Shown here one piece after another: positions 15,129 through 15,697 of a stretch of DNA of 15,697 bases. The DNA lies in NCBI GenBank assembly GCA_964652805.1, contig CAZZBJ010000057.1, positions 1-15,697 on the forward strand. Reading direction: 5' to 3'. The translations under genes and the position numbers were made by a program. How positions within the stretch are numbered: the stretch's first letter is position 1; each line of letters opens with the position of its first letter. The notes beneath the pieces are model-generated. The model had not been told where the DNA came from and made no database searches. It saw only the letters and a program-made list of their open reading frames with translations. This stretch comes from Claveliimonas sp964652805. Lineage in GTDB: Bacteria; Bacillota; Clostridia; Lachnospirales; Lachnospiraceae.

Positions 15129-15175
15129 GGAAGTGTCGAAAAATCACCGAAAAAAGGTGATTGAATGACACTTCC
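15129..15175. repeat. Large two-part hairpin
   Basis: Perfect outer arms GGAAGTGTC/GACACTTCC (15129-15137 and 15167-15175) and inner arms AATCACC/GGTGATT (15142-15148 and 15156-15162) are joined by a 4x4 internal loop, with a 7-base loop at the tip. No T run follows on either strand. It may be an end or terminator of the decayed IS1182-type element nearby, or an independent repeat. The stretch 15176-15330 shows nothing else. Confidence 0.55.
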
Positions 15176-15330
15176 GCTCGTTAAAGCAAAAATCCGATGC
15201 ATTCTCTGTTTTCAGATTGGAACACCAAATTTTTTCGTATCTTAATACAATTAATGAAACCTCTAGATTTTCCGCTTTTCTATAACATTTTTCACTTTAA
15301 CACGGCTTTTTGTACGTTCATTTTGGATTT

Positions 15331-15512
15331 TTACACATGAAATTTAATCAAATTATTTATATCCCAACATAACAGGAATTCATAATCGTTTTTCAGAATT
15401 CTAAAAGTTACTTCTGCCTGAATCGAGCGGTTCATCCGATGCAGGATTCTTCTCCTCTCAGACAAATATCAGCTTTCACATTCCTCACAGAAATTGCACA
15501 TTTTTCACATTT
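15331..15512 (-). pseudogene. Decayed IS1182-type transposase C-terminus
   Basis: On the minus strand a cysteine-rich scrap (KCEKCA, frame 15512 to 15432) is followed in another frame by a 34-residue piece (15435 to 15331) containing MNRSIQAEVTFRILKNDYEF and then LLCWDINNLIKFHV. IS1182-family transposases end with a cysteine cluster, the motif MNRSIQ(A/V)EGTFG and a tail with CxxxNINK-like residues; here the Gly is changed and the middle of the tail is missing. The remnant is frameshifted, lacks the upstream catalytic domain, and cannot be functional. Confidence 0.6.
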
Positions 15513-15541
15513 TATCGTGGTGAATTTAATCACATAATTAG

Positions 15542-15697
15542 TCAGTTAGAATGGATCCATTCGTTATCTTCCTCCCCTAAAACTTCCCAGTACCCTTTAC
15601 GGCTGGTTCCAGCCCTTTTTATCTTGTTCGCCCGTTTTAATTTTTGAACATAATATTTCACCTTACTCACTGACCAATCTAAACTTTCAGCAATCAG
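15542..15697 (-). CDS. C-terminal end of a winged-helix protein (AlbA_2/RecG-like regulator type), cut by the window edge
   Basis: The frame is open from the right edge to the stop at 15542-15544, giving 51 residues. It reads as a winged helix: IAESLDWSVSKVKYYVQKLK, then RANKIKRAGTSRKGYWEVL, with a short acidic tail. This type of tail closes many Firmicutes proteins that begin with an AlbA_2 (Schlafen-like) domain and are often annotated as RecG-like helicases or transcriptional regulators. The N-terminal part lies outside the window, so the full domain order is inference; it could also be the end of another DNA-binding protein. Confidence 0.65.
   Translation of the reverse strand: MIAESLDWSVSKVKYYVQKLKRANKIKRAGTSRKGYWEVLGEEDNEWIHSN

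Noticed and set aside
1..15697. CRISPR arrays, tRNA or rRNA genes, known riboswitches, and CcpA cre sites.
   Set aside because: No regularly spaced direct repeats, cloverleaf sequences or riboswitch cores were found by reading, and no convincing cre match appeared before the operons.

Overview
The window reads as low-GC Firmicutes DNA, most likely a gut-type clostridium of the Lachnospiraceae. The signs are strong AAGGAGG-type ribosome binding sites, an unusual EI/HPr pair, IS630 and IS1182 family transposase relics, and Clostridia-like enzymes. This placement is an inference from protein character only; no rRNA or tRNA gene is present.

Layout, left to right. (1) Positions 147-2192, minus strand: ptsH (HPr) then ptsI (EI), ending in a clear intrinsic terminator. 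HPr keeps His15 but has Arg where Firmicutes normally carry the regulatory Ser46. (2) 2375-4236: a glycerol-facilitator-type channel (minus) divergent from a LysR regulator (plus), with an odd leader in between. (3) 4328-5557: an iron-type alcohol dehydrogenase (minus) with its own leader and promoter region. (4) 5796-8512, minus: two tandem paralogous DhnA-type class I aldolases and a D-2-hydroxyacid dehydrogenase, driven by a near-consensus promoter and closed by a 14-bp-stem terminator. (5) 8985-11858, minus: an ascorbate-type PTS split into EIIA, EIIC and EIIB, headed by a four-helix membrane protein I do not recognise. (6) 12014-12420: a 407-bp IS630-type miniature element with perfect 12-bp inverted repeats and a shrunken, still open transposase frame. 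(7) 12610-15045: a LysR regulator (minus) divergent from an MFS transporter (plus), with nested dyads between them. (8) 15060-15697: a terminator, a large hairpin, a decayed IS1182-type transposase, and the C-terminal tail of a winged-helix protein running off the right edge.

How the genes may work together (inference): the PTS imports and phosphorylates a sugar, sugar acid or polyol; a class I aldolase cleaves the phosphorylated product; the two dehydrogenases dispose of the aldehyde and keto/hydroxy-acid fragments; and the facilitator could let a small polyol product or substrate cross the membrane. EI and HPr, the general PTS proteins, lie at the end of the same cluster. The substrate cannot be read from the sequence. 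The most notable points are the aldolase pair in which one copy has lost its phosphate-binding signature, the Arg46 HPr, the unknown PTS-linked membrane protein, and the miniature IS630 derivative.
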